A stretch of DNA of 64,000 bases. Origin: Mesorhizobium sp. LMG 17147. Its GTDB lineage: Bacteria; Pseudomonadota; Alphaproteobacteria; Rhizobiales; Rhizobiaceae. The notes under the pieces were generated by a model. It searched no databases. It was not told where the DNA came from and worked only from the letters and a program-made list of their open reading frames with translations. Location: contig NZ_JANCTC010000003.1 of the NCBI RefSeq assembly GCF_024297145.1, positions 1-64,000 of the forward strand. Reading direction: 5' to 3'. The translations under genes and the position numbers were made by a program. Shown piece after piece: positions 44,370-54,104 of the stretch. Each line of letters starts with the position of its first letter. Within the stretch, counting starts at the first letter, position 1.

Positions 44370-46151
44370 ATGGCCAAGATGCGCGCAGTCGACGCAGCCG
44401 TTCTCGTTCTTGAAAAGGAAGGCATCTCCTGTGCCTTCGGCGTGCCAGGTGCGGCGATCAACCCGCTTTATTCGGCGCTGAAGGCAAGGGGCAGCATCCG
44501 CCACATCCTTGCGCGGCACGTCGAGGCGGCCTCGCATATGGCCGAAGGGTTTACCCGCGCCAGATCGGGCAATATCGGTCTGTGCATCGGCACTTCGGGT
44601 CCCGCCGGCACCGACATGATCACCGGCCTCTATTCGGCCGCCGCCGATTCTATCCCGATCCTCTGCATCACCGGGCAGGCGCCGCGCGCACGTCTCAACA
44701 AGGAGGATTTTCAGGCCGTCGACATCGCGGCCATCGCCGCACCCGTGGCCAAATGGGCTGTTACCGTCATGGAGCCCTATCTGGTGCCGATGGCGCTGCA
44801 GAAGGCGTTCCATCTGATGCGCTCGTCGCGGCCGGGGCCGGTGCTGGTCGACCTGCCGGTCGATGTGCAACTGGCGGAGATCGAGTTCGACATCGATGCC
44901 TACGAGCCGCTGGTGCCGTTCAAGCCGGCAATGTCGCGCGCTCAGGCGGAGAAGGCGCTGAAGATGCTCGACGCGGCGGAAAAGCCTGTGATCGTCGCCG
45001 GCGGCGGCATTATCAACGCCGATGCGTCGGACCTGTTGATAGAATTCGCCGAAGTCACCGGCGTGCCTGTCATTCCGACGCTGATGGGCTGGGGCGCGAT
45101 CCCCGACGACCACCGCCTGATGGCCGGCATGTGCGGACTGCAGACCTCGCATCGCTACGGCAATGCGACGATGCTCGAGGCCGATTTCGTTTTCGGCATC
45201 GGCAACCGCTGGGCCAACCGCCACACCGGTTCGGTCGATGTCTACACCAAGGGCAAGAAGTTCGTCCACGTCGATATCGAGCCGACGCAGATCGGCCGCG
45301 TCTTCGCACCGGACCTTGGCGTCGTCTCGGATGCCGGTGCGGCGCTTAAGATGCTGCTCGACGTCGCCACCGAATGGAGGACCGCCGGGAAATTGCGCGA
45401 CTGGTCGGGCTGGGCCGGCGAATGCCGGCAGCGCAAGAAGACGATGAAGCGCAAGACCCATTTCGACCAGGTGCCGCTGAAGCCGCAGCGCGTCTATGAG
45501 GAGATGAACAAGGCGTTCGGCCGCGACACCACCTATGTCACCACGATCGGCCTGTCGCAGATCGCCGGGGCGCAGTTCCTGCACGTCTATAAGCCGCGCA
45601 ACTGGATCAATTGCGGCCAGGCCGGGCCGCTCGGCTGGACATTGCCGGCAGCGCTCGGCGTTCGCGCCGCCGATCCGGACCGCACCATTGTGGCATTGTC
45701 CGGCGACTATGATTTCCAGTTCATGATCGAGGAACTGGCGGCCGGCGCGCAGCACAGATTGCCCTACATCCATGTCGTGGTGAACAACGCCTATCTCGGG
45801 CTGATCCGCCAGGCGCAGCGCGGCTTTTCGATGGATTTCGAAGTTAGCCTGGCTTTCGAGAACGTCAATCGACAGGGCGATGCCGAAGCTGGCTATGGCG
45901 TCGATCACGTCGCCGTTGCCGAGGCGATGGGCTGTAAGGCGGTCCGGGTGCGCCGGCCGGAGGAGTTCGCCGGTGCCTTCGAAGAGGCAAAGCGCCTGAT
46001 GGACGAGCACCAGGTTCCGGTGGTGCTCGAATTCATCCTCGAGCGCGCCACCAACGTTTCGATGGGTACCGAAATCGACAAGATCACCGAATTCGAGGAG
46101 CTTGCCGAGCGCCATGAAGATGCCCCCACGGCGATCGTCATGCTCGATTAA
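44370..46151 (+). CDS. gcl: glyoxylate carboligase (tartronate-semialdehyde synthase)
   Basis: 593 residues. A ThDP- and FAD-dependent enzyme that joins two glyoxylates into tartronate semialdehyde and CO2. Three regions: PYR domain (1-170), central FAD-binding domain (about 190-340) and PP domain (about 380-555) with the ThDP motif [20 protein letters not shown] and its NNAYLGL partner. Where other ThDP enzymes have a catalytic Glu, this has Val51 ([13 protein letters not shown]), the mark of true glyoxylate carboligase. GGAGG precedes the ATG. First gene of the operon. Confidence 0.97.
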   Translation: MAKMRAVDAAVLVLEKEGISCAFGVPGAAINPLYSALKARGSIRHILARHVEAASHMAEGFTRARSGNIGLCIGTSGPAGTDMITGLYSAAADSIPILCITGQAPRARLNKEDFQAVDIAAIAAPVAKWAVTVMEPYLVPMALQKAFHLMRSSRPGPVLVDLPVDVQLAEIEFDIDAYEPLVPFKPAMSRAQAEKALKMLDAAEKPVIVAGGGIINADASDLLIEFAEVTGVPVIPTLMGWGAIPDDHRLMAGMCGLQTSHRYGNATMLEADFVFGIGNRWANRHTGSVDVYTKGKKFVHVDIEPTQIGRVFAPDLGVVSDAGAALKMLLDVATEWRTAGKLRDWSGWAGECRQRKKTMKRKTHFDQVPLKPQRVYEEMNKAFGRDTTYVTTIGLSQIAGAQFLHVYKPRNWINCGQAGPLGWTLPAALGVRAADPDRTIVALSGDYDFQFMIEELAAGAQHRLPYIHVVVNNAYLGLIRQAQRGFSMDFEVSLAFENVNRQGDAEAGYGVDHVAVAEAMGCKAVRVRRPEEFAGAFEEAKRLMDEHQVPVVLEFILERATNVSMGTEIDKITEFEELAERHEDAPTAIVMLD

Positions 46152-46174
46152 GCCGCATATGAGGAACTACTGCC

Positions 46175-46966
46175 ATGCCACGGTTTTCAGCCAATCTTTC
46201 GATGCTCTTTGGCGAGCATGACTTTCTCGACCGCTTCGATGCCGCTGCCCGCGCCGGCTTTAAGGGCGTCGAGTACATCGGTCCCTATGACCATGCTCCG
46301 GATGTCGTCGCGGCCAGGTTGAAGAAGAACGGGTTGAGGCAGGTCCTGTTCAACCTGCCTGCCGGCGACTGGGCCAAGGGCGAGCGCGGCATTGCGATCC
46401 TGCCGGACCGCATCCCGGAGTTCCGGCAAGGCATTGCCAAGGTCGTCACCTATGCGCACGCGCTCGGCTGCGAGCAGGTCAATTGCCTCGCCGGCATCGC
46501 GCCGCAGGGCGTCGATCACTCAGTGCTGGAAGACGTCTTCGCCGAAAATCTGGCTTTCGCGGCGGAAAAGCTGGAGCAGGCCGGCATCAGGCTGCTGATC
46601 GAGCCGATCAACACCCGCGACATTCCGGGCTTCTTCCTGAATTACTCAGATCAGGCCCTGGCGCTGATCGACCGCGTCGGCTCGAAGAACCTGTTCCTGC
46701 AATACGACATCTATCACATGCAGATCATGGAGGGGGATCTCGCCCGTACCATCGAGGCAAACCTCGACCGCATCGCGCATATCCAGCTTGCGGATAATCC
46801 CGGCCGTCATGAGCCGGGGACGGGCGAGATCAATTTTCCCTTCCTGTACAACCACATCGACCGCATCGGTTATTTCGGCTGGGTCGGGGCGGAATACAAG
46901 CCGAAGGGCGGAACGGAAGCCGGGCTGGGCTGGTTTCGGGAGTTGGCCGGGCAGGCGGCGGCGTAG
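46175..46966 (+). CDS. hyi: hydroxypyruvate isomerase
   Basis: 263 residues, TIM-barrel of the xylose isomerase-like family. It interconverts hydroxypyruvate and tartronate semialdehyde. Metal and substrate residues are in LIEPINTRDIPGFFL and FLQYDIYHMQIMEGD, then HIQLADNPGRHEPGTGEINF and GAEYKPKG. It begins 23 bases after gcl and is cotranscribed. Confidence 0.95.
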   Translation: MPRFSANLSMLFGEHDFLDRFDAAARAGFKGVEYIGPYDHAPDVVAARLKKNGLRQVLFNLPAGDWAKGERGIAILPDRIPEFRQGIAKVVTYAHALGCEQVNCLAGIAPQGVDHSVLEDVFAENLAFAAEKLEQAGIRLLIEPINTRDIPGFFLNYSDQALALIDRVGSKNLFLQYDIYHMQIMEGDLARTIEANLDRIAHIQLADNPGRHEPGTGEINFPFLYNHIDRIGYFGWVGAEYKPKGGTEAGLGWFRELAGQAAA

Positions 46967-47005
46967 ACGCTACGCATCGCCGCCTTACAAGAAACGGAGA
47001 AAGAC

Positions 47006-47893
47006 ATGGAAACCATCGGCTTTATCGGCCTCGGCATCATGGGTGCGCCGATGGCGGGGCATCTGCTCGACGCGGGCTACACCGTCGTCGCCAGCGATCA
47101 TCGCCCGAAGCCTCCGGCCGATCTCGTCGCCAAGGGTCTGAAGACCGTCTCTGGCCACAGCGCCGTCGCGAAAATGGCCGACATCATCATCACCATGGTT
47201 CCCGATACGCCGCAGGTCGCCGATGTGCTGTTCGGCGAAAACGGCGTCGCGTCCGGGCTGACAAGGGGTAAGCTGGTCATCGACATGAGCTCGATCTCGC
47301 CGATCGAGACCAAGGAATTCGCAAAAAGGATCAACGATGTCGGCTGCGACTACCTCGATGCGCCGGTGTCGGGCGGCGAGGTCGGCGCCAAGGCTGCGTC
47401 GCTGACCATCATGGTCGGCGGCGAGGAAAGGGCCTTCGAACGCGCCAGGCCCATCTTCGAGAAGTTGGGCAAGAATATCACTTTGGTCGGACCGAACGGC
47501 GTCGGCCAGATTACCAAGGTCGCCAATCAGATCGTCGTCGCCCTGACCATCGAGGCCGTCGCCGAAGCGCTTGTCTTTGCTTCAAAAGCCGGTGCCGATC
47601 CAGCCAAGGTGCGGCAGGCGCTGATGGGCGGATTGGCCGCCTCGCGCATCCTCGAAGTGCATGGCGAGCGCATGATCAAACGCAGCTTCGCGCCGGGCTT
47701 CCGCATCGAACTGCACCAGAAGGATCTCAATCTCGCTCTCGAAGGCGCCAAGGCGCTCGGCGTCGCCCTGCCCAACACCTCGACGACACAGCAACTGTTC
47801 AACTCCTGCGCGGCGAATGGCGGGGCCAAGGAGGATCACTCGGCGCTGGTCAGGGCGCTGGAGCGGATGGCGGGATGTGAAGTGGGTGAATAG
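47006..47893 (+). CDS. glxR: 2-hydroxy-3-oxopropionate (tartronate semialdehyde) reductase
   Basis: 295 residues. It reduces tartronate semialdehyde to glycerate with NADH. The Rossmann motif GFIGLGIMGAPMAGHL opens the protein; the substrate loop DAPVSGGEVGA and the catalytic lysine in GVGQITKVANQIVV are typical of beta-hydroxyacid dehydrogenases. The product of gcl and hyi feeds this step; glycerate kinase is not adjacent. The stop lies in a short TAGCGAG repeat. Confidence 0.95.
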   Translation: METIGFIGLGIMGAPMAGHLLDAGYTVVASDHRPKPPADLVAKGLKTVSGHSAVAKMADIIITMVPDTPQVADVLFGENGVASGLTRGKLVIDMSSISPIETKEFAKRINDVGCDYLDAPVSGGEVGAKAASLTIMVGGEERAFERARPIFEKLGKNITLVGPNGVGQITKVANQIVVALTIEAVAEALVFASKAGADPAKVRQALMGGLAASRILEVHGERMIKRSFAPGFRIELHQKDLNLALEGAKALGVALPNTSTTQQLFNSCAANGGAKEDHSALVRALERMAGCEVGE

Positions 47894-47907
47894 CGAGTAG
47901 CGAGTAG
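47891..47907. repeat. short TAGCGAG direct repeat
   Basis: TAGCGAG occurs twice in tandem followed by TAG, starting at the glxR stop codon. Similar short GAATAGCGAGTAG strings are, from memory, frequent between genes in Mesorhizobium. It lies between convergent glxR and rlmB. Confidence 0.45.
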
Positions 47908-47965
47908 TAAATAGCACTGAGTAATTGGTAATGAGTTGGTCACGACCTACGTGCAGTCTCACCAT

Positions 47966-48817
47966 TCACTCTTTCAAAAATTTCCTTGCCGCATAAAGGC
48001 TCACCGCCGCGGCATTCGACACGTTGAGCGAGCGGATGGCGCCGGGCATGTCTAGCCGGGCAAGCGTCGTCACCGTTTCGCGCGTCTTCTGGCGCAGGCC
48101 TTTGCCCTCGGCGCCAAGCACCAATGCGATCTTTTCTCCCGAAAAACTCTTTTCGAGCTCCGCCGGACCGTCCGAATCCAGCCCTATCGTCTGAAACCCG
48201 GCCTCGTGCAGTTGGCCGAGTGCGTCGGCGAGGTTCTTCACCTCGATCTGATCGATGTGCTCCAGCGCGCCGGAAGCCGACTTCGCCAGCACGCCGGATT
48301 CCTGTGGGCTGTGGCGCGCCGTGGTGATCAGCGCGCCGGCGCCGAAAGCGACCGCCGAGCGCAGGATCGCGCCGACATTGTGCGGATCGGTGATCTGATC
48401 GAGCACCAGCACCAGCCTGGTGTCGCCAAGCGCATCGAGGCGCTTGGGTTTTAGCGGCTCGGCCTCGATCAGCACGCCCTGATGCACGGCATCCGAGCCG
48501 CTGACCTTGTCGATGTCCTTCGGCTCGACCAGTTCCGCCTTGAAGGGCAAAGCGGCAAGATCGGCGATTGCCAGGCGCTCGGCAGCGTTGCGCGTCACCA
48601 GCATTTTTTTGATCTTGCGGCGCGGATTGTCGAGCGCCGCCCGCACCGTGTGCAGCCCGTAGAGCCGCACCAGCCCGTCCGCGGCGGTCTCGCCGGGCGG
48701 CACCGGCTGGCGTGGCCTGAACGCCGGCGCGCCGCCGCTCTTCTCGTCGCGATGCGCACGGCGCAGCTTGGCGTAGTGGGTGTCTTTCGGGGTCTTGGAT
48801 TTGTTATCGTTGCTCAT
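47966..48817 (-). CDS. rlmB: 23S rRNA (guanosine-2'-O-)-methyltransferase RlmB
   Basis: 283 residues. It methylates the ribose of G2251 in the peptidyl-transferase loop. The N-terminal substrate-binding domain (about 50-120, RLYGLHTVRAALDNP) follows a basic, disordered tail; the SPOUT domain has motif 1 in ITDPHNVGAILRSA, motif 2 in LVLGAEGKGL and motif 3 in IRSLNVSNAAAVSLY. Typical full-length protein. It is convergent with glxR. Confidence 0.94.
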   Translation of the reverse strand: MSNDNKSKTPKDTHYAKLRRAHRDEKSGGAPAFRPRQPVPPGETAADGLVRLYGLHTVRAALDNPRRKIKKMLVTRNAAERLAIADLAALPFKAELVEPKDIDKVSGSDAVHQGVLIEAEPLKPKRLDALGDTRLVLVLDQITDPHNVGAILRSAVAFGAGALITTARHSPQESGVLAKSASGALEHIDQIEVKNLADALGQLHEAGFQTIGLDSDGPAELEKSFSGEKIALVLGAEGKGLRQKTRETVTTLARLDMPGAIRSLNVSNAAAVSLYAARKFLKE

Positions 48818-48918
48818 GGCCGGCTTCTATAGCCGTGTCGTCCGGTCATGGATACAGCCGCACAAGCTGCTTGTCGGGCGAGGTGTGAAATTCAGCGCTT
48901 TTTGCCGGGATGTTGCGG

Positions 48919-48947
48919 TTGACAGTTTTGGACGCTCCCGCCATAAG
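48919..48947 (+). promoter_or_regulatory. promoter of tRNA-Tyr/tRNA-Gly
   Basis: TTGACA and CATAAG with a 17-base spacer, about 65 bases before the tRNA-Tyr 5' end. The -35 is a perfect match to consensus. Confidence 0.6.
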
Positions 48948-49019
48948 GCGCTGCGCGGAAAGGCTGCTTTGGCGGCCGCGACGCGTCGATGCCTCGTTGC
49001 ATGGCTCCGGCGGCAGACT

Positions 49020-49104
49020 GGAGAGGTGCCCGAGTGGTTAAAGGGGACGGACTGTAAATCCGTTGGCTATGCCTACGTTGGTTCAAATCCAACCCTCTCC
49101 ACCA
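49020..49104 (+). tRNA. tRNA-Tyr (GUA)
   Basis: 85 bases with encoded CCA and a long variable arm, as expected for tyrosine tRNA. Acceptor GGAGAGG / CCTCTCC, anticodon loop CTGTAAA, T-arm GGTTCAAATCC. First of a tRNA pair. Confidence 0.97.
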
Positions 49105-49171
49105 CTGCCGGCCCGGAAGCCCTGAAACGCAGCGCGAGCGTCGGAGCGGATCCGATGCTTGACTGAAAGGC

Positions 49172-49245
49172 GCGGGTATAGCTCAGTGGTAGAGCAGCAG
49201 CCTTCCAAGCTGAATATGCGGGTTCGATTCCCGCTACCCGCTCCA
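49172..49245 (+). tRNA. tRNA-Gly (UCC)
   Basis: 74 bases with CCA. Acceptor GCGGGTA / TACCCGC, anticodon loop CTTCCAA, T-arm GGTTCGATTCC. 67 bases after tRNA-Tyr, so probably in one transcript; the order before tuf is conserved in alphaproteobacteria. Confidence 0.97.
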
Positions 49246-49416
49246 GATTTCCCCAGGCCACGGCGCACTTCGCGCACGATCCCGAAGCAGGCAGCGCCAG
49301 CGAAGCGCTTGCCGATAGTTCAAAGTGTTCGATGCGCGTCCCGAAGGACGCGCATCTTAATCTGTGTTTTACGCATATCGTTGTCCCGAACCGCGGGCGG
49401 CGCTGGGCGACAGGCG

Positions 49417-49884
49417 TCAGCTCGCGAATTTGCTGAATATGGACGCGAGCTGGTTCTGCTGCGGCACTTGCCCGTTCGGCGTCAGCTGGTCGACAAGTCC
49501 CGGCAAGGCCGCGGACAATTGCTGGAGCAATTCCTGCTGATTCAGGCCCGTCCTTTGCGCGATCTCCTGAATGATTTGCGGCCCGAGAGCGCTGCCCAGA
49601 TCGTTGGGGTTGATCGGCTGGTTCTGACCGGTGCCGACCCACGAATTGGCGACGTTGCCGTGGCCGGCGTCCTTCAGTTTGTCGAGCAGGCCGCCCAGAC
49701 CGCCAAGCAGTCCGCCGTCGGCGGATGCGGTTGTATCAGGCGGGACGGGGGCAGGGCTCTGCGCTGCCTCCGGCTGGGCGGAACTTCCACTGCTCAGCAT
49801 TTTTCCCACCAAAAGTGCGCCGAGCGCGATCATCAGCGGCTTGGCGACGTTGCCGCCGGGAACGGCATTGTCAAACAGTCCCAT
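49417..49884 (-). CDS. YidB-family (DUF937) protein
   Basis: 155 residues. An N-terminal MGLFDNAVPGGNVAKPLM precedes a hydrophobic stretch, a Gly-rich run (GGLLGGLGGLLDKLKDAG), then the DUF937 core VANSWVGTGQNQPINPNDLG and the helical end IIQEIAQRTGLNQQELLQQL. Function is unknown; E. coli YidB is a homologue. Divergent from the YeaQ-type gene, with paired dyads between them. GGAGATCC precedes the ATG. Confidence 0.85.
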   Translation of the reverse strand: MGLFDNAVPGGNVAKPLMIALGALLVGKMLSSGSSAQPEAAQSPAPVPPDTTASADGGLLGGLGGLLDKLKDAGHGNVANSWVGTGQNQPINPNDLGSALGPQIIQEIAQRTGLNQQELLQQLSAALPGLVDQLTPNGQVPQQNQLASIFSKFAS

Positions 49885-49944
49885 TGTGGATCTCCATGTC
49901 AAATTGCCCGTCCGCCTCCGACAATGACGCATTCATGGCGAATT

Positions 49945-49992
49945 TCAAGCCGGTTTGAGCTTTCCGTAATCATGATTCTCAAGTTGGCTTGA
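49945..49992. promoter_or_regulatory. paired dyads between yidB-like and yeaQ-like genes
   Basis: TCAAGCCGGTTTGA (49945-49958) and TCAAGTTGGCTTGA (49979-49992): TCAA-N6-TTGA twice, 34 bases apart, each followed by GCTTT. They sit midway in the divergent region, suggesting one regulator for both stress-type genes. Confidence 0.55.
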
Positions 49993-50043
49993 GCTTTGCT
50001 TAATAATGTGGAAGTAATCGGGTGCGGGGAACGGAGAGGAAAA

Positions 50044-50301
50044 ATGTCAATATTAAGCTGGATTATTCTCGGCGTCATCGCCGGCTTCATAGGCAGCAAG
50101 ATCGTCAATAAAAGCGGGCAGGGCCTGGTGCTCGATATCGTGCTTGGGATTGTCGGCGCTATCGTCGGCGGACTGATCTTCAGCGCCTTTGGTGCGTCGG
50201 GCGTTACGGGGCTGAACATCTATAGTCTGATAGTGGCCGTGATAGGCGCGATAGTTGTCCTGTGGGCTTATCACCAGTTTACCGGCAGGCGGGCTCTTTA
50301 G
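50044..50301 (+). CDS. GlsB/YeaQ/YmgE-family membrane protein
   Basis: 85 residues with three hydrophobic segments and Gly-zipper-like spacing (ILGVIAGFIGSKIVNKSGQG, DIVLGIVGAIVGGLIFSAFG). The family is linked to envelope stress in E. coli (YmgE, YeaQ), with function unproven. The ATG is chosen from GGAGAGGAAAA upstream; an earlier in-frame start is unlikely. Confidence 0.88.
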   Translation: MSILSWIILGVIAGFIGSKIVNKSGQGLVLDIVLGIVGAIVGGLIFSAFGASGVTGLNIYSLIVAVIGAIVVLWAYHQFTGRRAL

Positions 50302-50331
50302 AAACGGGCAGATCGGCAGTTGCGCCGGCAT

Positions 50332-51009
50332 TCACCCGAATGCCGAGCGCCTATCTACCCTTTTGAGGATCTGGCGGATCAGCGTGTTGAGGCCGGCTTC
50401 CAGCCCTCTCACCATGATCGGCCATAGTTCCTCCAGCAATCGCTGCCATACGGCATCGCGCCCAATCCTCACCGGCAGATTCGACATCTCGCCCATTGCC
50501 GCCGTCACGTCGCGACGCAGCCGCTCGCCACAGGCGCTTGCGCCGCTGATCGTCGGATCGAAGGGCAGCCGGGTGAAATCCCATTTTCCGCGCTGCTCGA
50601 TGCCCAGATTGCTCTCGACTTCGGCATGCGACAGCACCGTTTTGGGCGTGACCTTGATGCGGTAATATTTGCAGAGTTCGGCGACAACCGCGGTCATCGC
50701 GTTCCACTGTGCCCTGGTCATCGGATAGCGGCCGGCATTGAACGGCCTTTCCTCCGCCCCGGCCATGCAGCAGAGCGAAACCCCGATCGAGCCGCCATTG
50801 CAGTTGAGCGTGTGCGCGGCATATCCCGGTTTTACCCGACCCGAGTTGAGCGCGATCGAAGACCGGCCCCTGACCAAACGGCCATTCCCCTCGACCAGTA
50901 TGTGATACGCATCCCTATCGGTATCGCCGGCCGAATGCGAGCCTGCCGTCCAATGGCAAACGACGCGCTTCATCGCAACATTGGGCAGCCAGTCGGGCGG
51001 CAATGCCAC
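50332..51009 (-). CDS. peptidoglycan-recognition N-acetylmuramoyl-L-alanine amidase
   Basis: 225 residues, GTG start with GGAG nine bases upstream. The Amidase_2 zinc site has His in VVCHWTAGSH, His in KPGYAAHTLNCN and His in VLSHAEVE, with the surrounding RGKWDFTRLPFD typical of T7-lysozyme-like amidases. No signal peptide, so it is either cytosolic cell-wall recycling, or released by a holin or lysis route. A C-terminal extension (about 160-225) of unknown role resembles domains of phage-derived endolysins. Confidence 0.8.
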   Translation of the reverse strand: MALPPDWLPNVAMKRVVCHWTAGSHSAGDTDRDAYHILVEGNGRLVRGRSSIALNSGRVKPGYAAHTLNCNGGSIGVSLCCMAGAEERPFNAGRYPMTRAQWNAMTAVVAELCKYYRIKVTPKTVLSHAEVESNLGIEQRGKWDFTRLPFDPTISGASACGERLRRDVTAAMGEMSNLPVRIGRDAVWQRLLEELWPIMVRGLEAGLNTLIRQILKRVDRRSAFG

Positions 51010-51112
51010 AGAAATCTCCGCGACATAAGTCAGTGACGGAGCACAGTATAGTTTCCTTGGCGGCGGACGCGAAAACGAAACGATAGTTTGGTTGAGCGTT
51101 TCTAACGGTCAG

Positions 51113-51568
51113 TTATTCGCCGGCATCTTCGGCGACCGCGTGTTCTCTGTATTGCGGCAGATCGTCGGTGATCGTGAACCACTTCGCCTTGGAGCCGACG
51201 AAGATGTGCTGCGTCGGGCGGATGGCTGGCTCGTCGACGAGGCTTCCCATGGCGACATGCACGAAGGCACCGTCGCGGACCACCGAATAGAGCAACGAGC
51301 CGCATGTCTTGCAGTGCGCGTCATGGCCGGTTTCGTCGCCGAAGATCGTGAGATTGTCCTCGCCCCTCGTCAGGCTCAGCCTGTCCCGCTCGATGCCGGC
51401 GAACGGCTTGAAGGCCGAACCGGTGGTGCGCCGGCAGTTCGAGCAGTGGCAGTTCGCGGCATAGACGAACGCGTCCGCCACCGCGTACTGAACGGCGCCG
51501 CACAGGCATTTTCCGGCGAGCATGCGGTTGCTTGCATTCTGGTTGTTTCCGTTCTCCGGGCTTGCCAT
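51113..51568 (-). CDS. GFA-domain protein
   Basis: 151 residues. Zinc cysteines in GKCLCGAVQYAV, NCHCSNCRRTTGS and AHCKTCGSLLYS, then the family end region (FVHVAMGSLVDEPAIRPTQH). It belongs to the same superfamily as the proteins at 24637 and 41194. The ATG at 51568 has GGAG with good spacing; a GTG four codons earlier is possible. Confidence 0.87.
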   Translation of the reverse strand: MASPENGNNQNASNRMLAGKCLCGAVQYAVADAFVYAANCHCSNCRRTTGSAFKPFAGIERDRLSLTRGEDNLTIFGDETGHDAHCKTCGSLLYSVVRDGAFVHVAMGSLVDEPAIRPTQHIFVGSKAKWFTITDDLPQYREHAVAEDAGE

Positions 51569-51611
51569 ACGCTTCTCCACTCAGGCGATTGTCCCTACGC
51601 CGTTTCCAGCT

Positions 51612-52499
51612 CTAGGCGACGACGGTTAGCCGGCGCTTGCGCTCGTCGAGCGAGACGATGGTCAACCCGCTGGCCACGACCAGCAGGATGCCGCAGATGG
51701 CCAGCGCATTCGGGAGCTGCCGGAAAACCACCAGGCCTGAAATCACCGCCCAGACGGTAAAGCAATAGTAGAACGGCGCCACTACGCTGGTCGGCCCGAC
51801 ACGATAGGCCATGAAAATGAAGAAGTGGCCGAAGATCAGGAACAGTCCGGCGCCGCCCATCAGCAGCAGGTGACGGGTTTCAGGCACCACCCACTGCTCG
51901 GAAACCAGGTGCGCAACGCCGGCGCCGGCGAGCACCACAATCACCGCGGAAATAGCCACGACCATTCCCGGCACGTCGGCGGCGACCTTGCGCCCGGCCA
52001 GATCGCGCGCCGCGGACAGGGCTGCATTGCCGAGCGCCAGCAGGGCGTAAACCGAAATCCCCTGCATCGTCGGTTGTGCCACCATCACCGCGCCGACAAA
52101 GCCGAGCCCGATCAGCGCCAGGCGTACCCCGCCGATCCGTTCGCCAAACAGCATCGAGGAGCCGACCAGCATCAGCAAGGGCGTGATCTGTCCGAGCGCG
52201 GTGGAGTCGGCGATCTGCATGTTGGCGAGCGCCACCACGTAGCAAAGGATCGCACCCAGTTCGAGCAGGTTCCTGCGCAAAACCGTCGCATCGAGGATCA
52301 GCGGGATCTGCTTGCCATAGCCCAGCATGAACAGCAGCGGAATGCCCCACAACGTTGCCGCAGCGCCGCGCAGGAACAGCACCTCATAGGGCGGCAGTCC
52401 CGCGGTTGCGAGCTTCATCATCGTGTCGTTGACGATGTAGGACCCGGTCGAAACGACCATGAACAGCGGGCCTCGTATGGCAGTCGGGATGAAATGCAT
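51612..52499 (-). CDS. DMT-superfamily transporter (EamA)
   Basis: 295 residues with ten membrane segments formed by two EamA repeats (about 10-140 and 150-285). The repeat begins with [20 protein letters not shown], a segment typical of EamA exporters that move amino acids or metabolites. Substrate unknown. It ends the minus-strand group beside tuf and is divergent from it. Confidence 0.88.
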   Translation of the reverse strand: MHFIPTAIRGPLFMVVSTGSYIVNDTMMKLATAGLPPYEVLFLRGAAATLWGIPLLFMLGYGKQIPLILDATVLRRNLLELGAILCYVVALANMQIADSTALGQITPLLMLVGSSMLFGERIGGVRLALIGLGFVGAVMVAQPTMQGISVYALLALGNAALSAARDLAGRKVAADVPGMVVAISAVIVVLAGAGVAHLVSEQWVVPETRHLLLMGGAGLFLIFGHFFIFMAYRVGPTSVVAPFYYCFTVWAVISGLVVFRQLPNALAICGILLVVASGLTIVSLDERKRRLTVVA

Positions 52500-52680
52500 C
52501 GGCCCACGAAATCAGACCGGCGCCAAAGCGGCAATGGGCCAGATCCGTCTGTAAATCCGTCAAAGCCGTCAGCCGCCGCCGTAACCATTCCATTTGCCCT
52601 TGTTCGTTCCTATATCCGCGCCACATTCTCCGAAACCGGATCACGCGTTCGGGCGGGCGAGCGCGCTCGGCGACAAGGCA

Positions 52681-52709
52681 CTTGTGTTTTTCGGCCTTAG
52701 TCGCTAATC
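52681..52709 (+). promoter_or_regulatory. probable tuf promoter
   Basis: CTTGTG and CTAATC with a 17-base spacer, about 60 bases before the tuf ATG. It fits the alphaproteobacterial housekeeping consensus CTTGAC-N17-CTATAT. Confidence 0.4.
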
Positions 52710-52770
52710 GCCCCGCATTCGACTGAACTGAAGGTCCAGGCCGTCCCCAGGCCGTCCAAGGAAAGAGACT

Positions 52771-53946
<1,176 letters not shown>

Positions 53947-53977
53947 TCGTCACGCTGCCGGTTGAGATCGGATGCGA

Positions 53978-54004
53978 AAGGGCGGTCTTCGGGCCGCCCT
54001 TTTT
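53978..54004 (+). terminator. intrinsic terminator after tuf
   Basis: Stem AAGGGCGG / CCGCCCTT with an eight-base loop, followed by a T-run. It lies 31 bases after the tuf stop. Confidence 0.9.
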
Positions 54005-54104
54005 GATTCTGATATTCCGGCAATGGATTAACCGCATTGCCTTAAATCCTGTTGCAAGCGCCTCTGCCATAACTAGTATAGGTTGCATCGAGGGGGCTGC
54101 CCAA

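Noticed and set aside
44340..46115. 591-residue minus-strand frame
   Set aside because: Antisense to gcl, which carries all ThDP-enzyme motifs.
50332..51009. Prophage remnant suggested by the endolysin-like amidase
   Set aside because: No neighbouring holin, tail or integrase genes; flanks are small stress and metabolic genes, so a lone cell-wall amidase is more likely.
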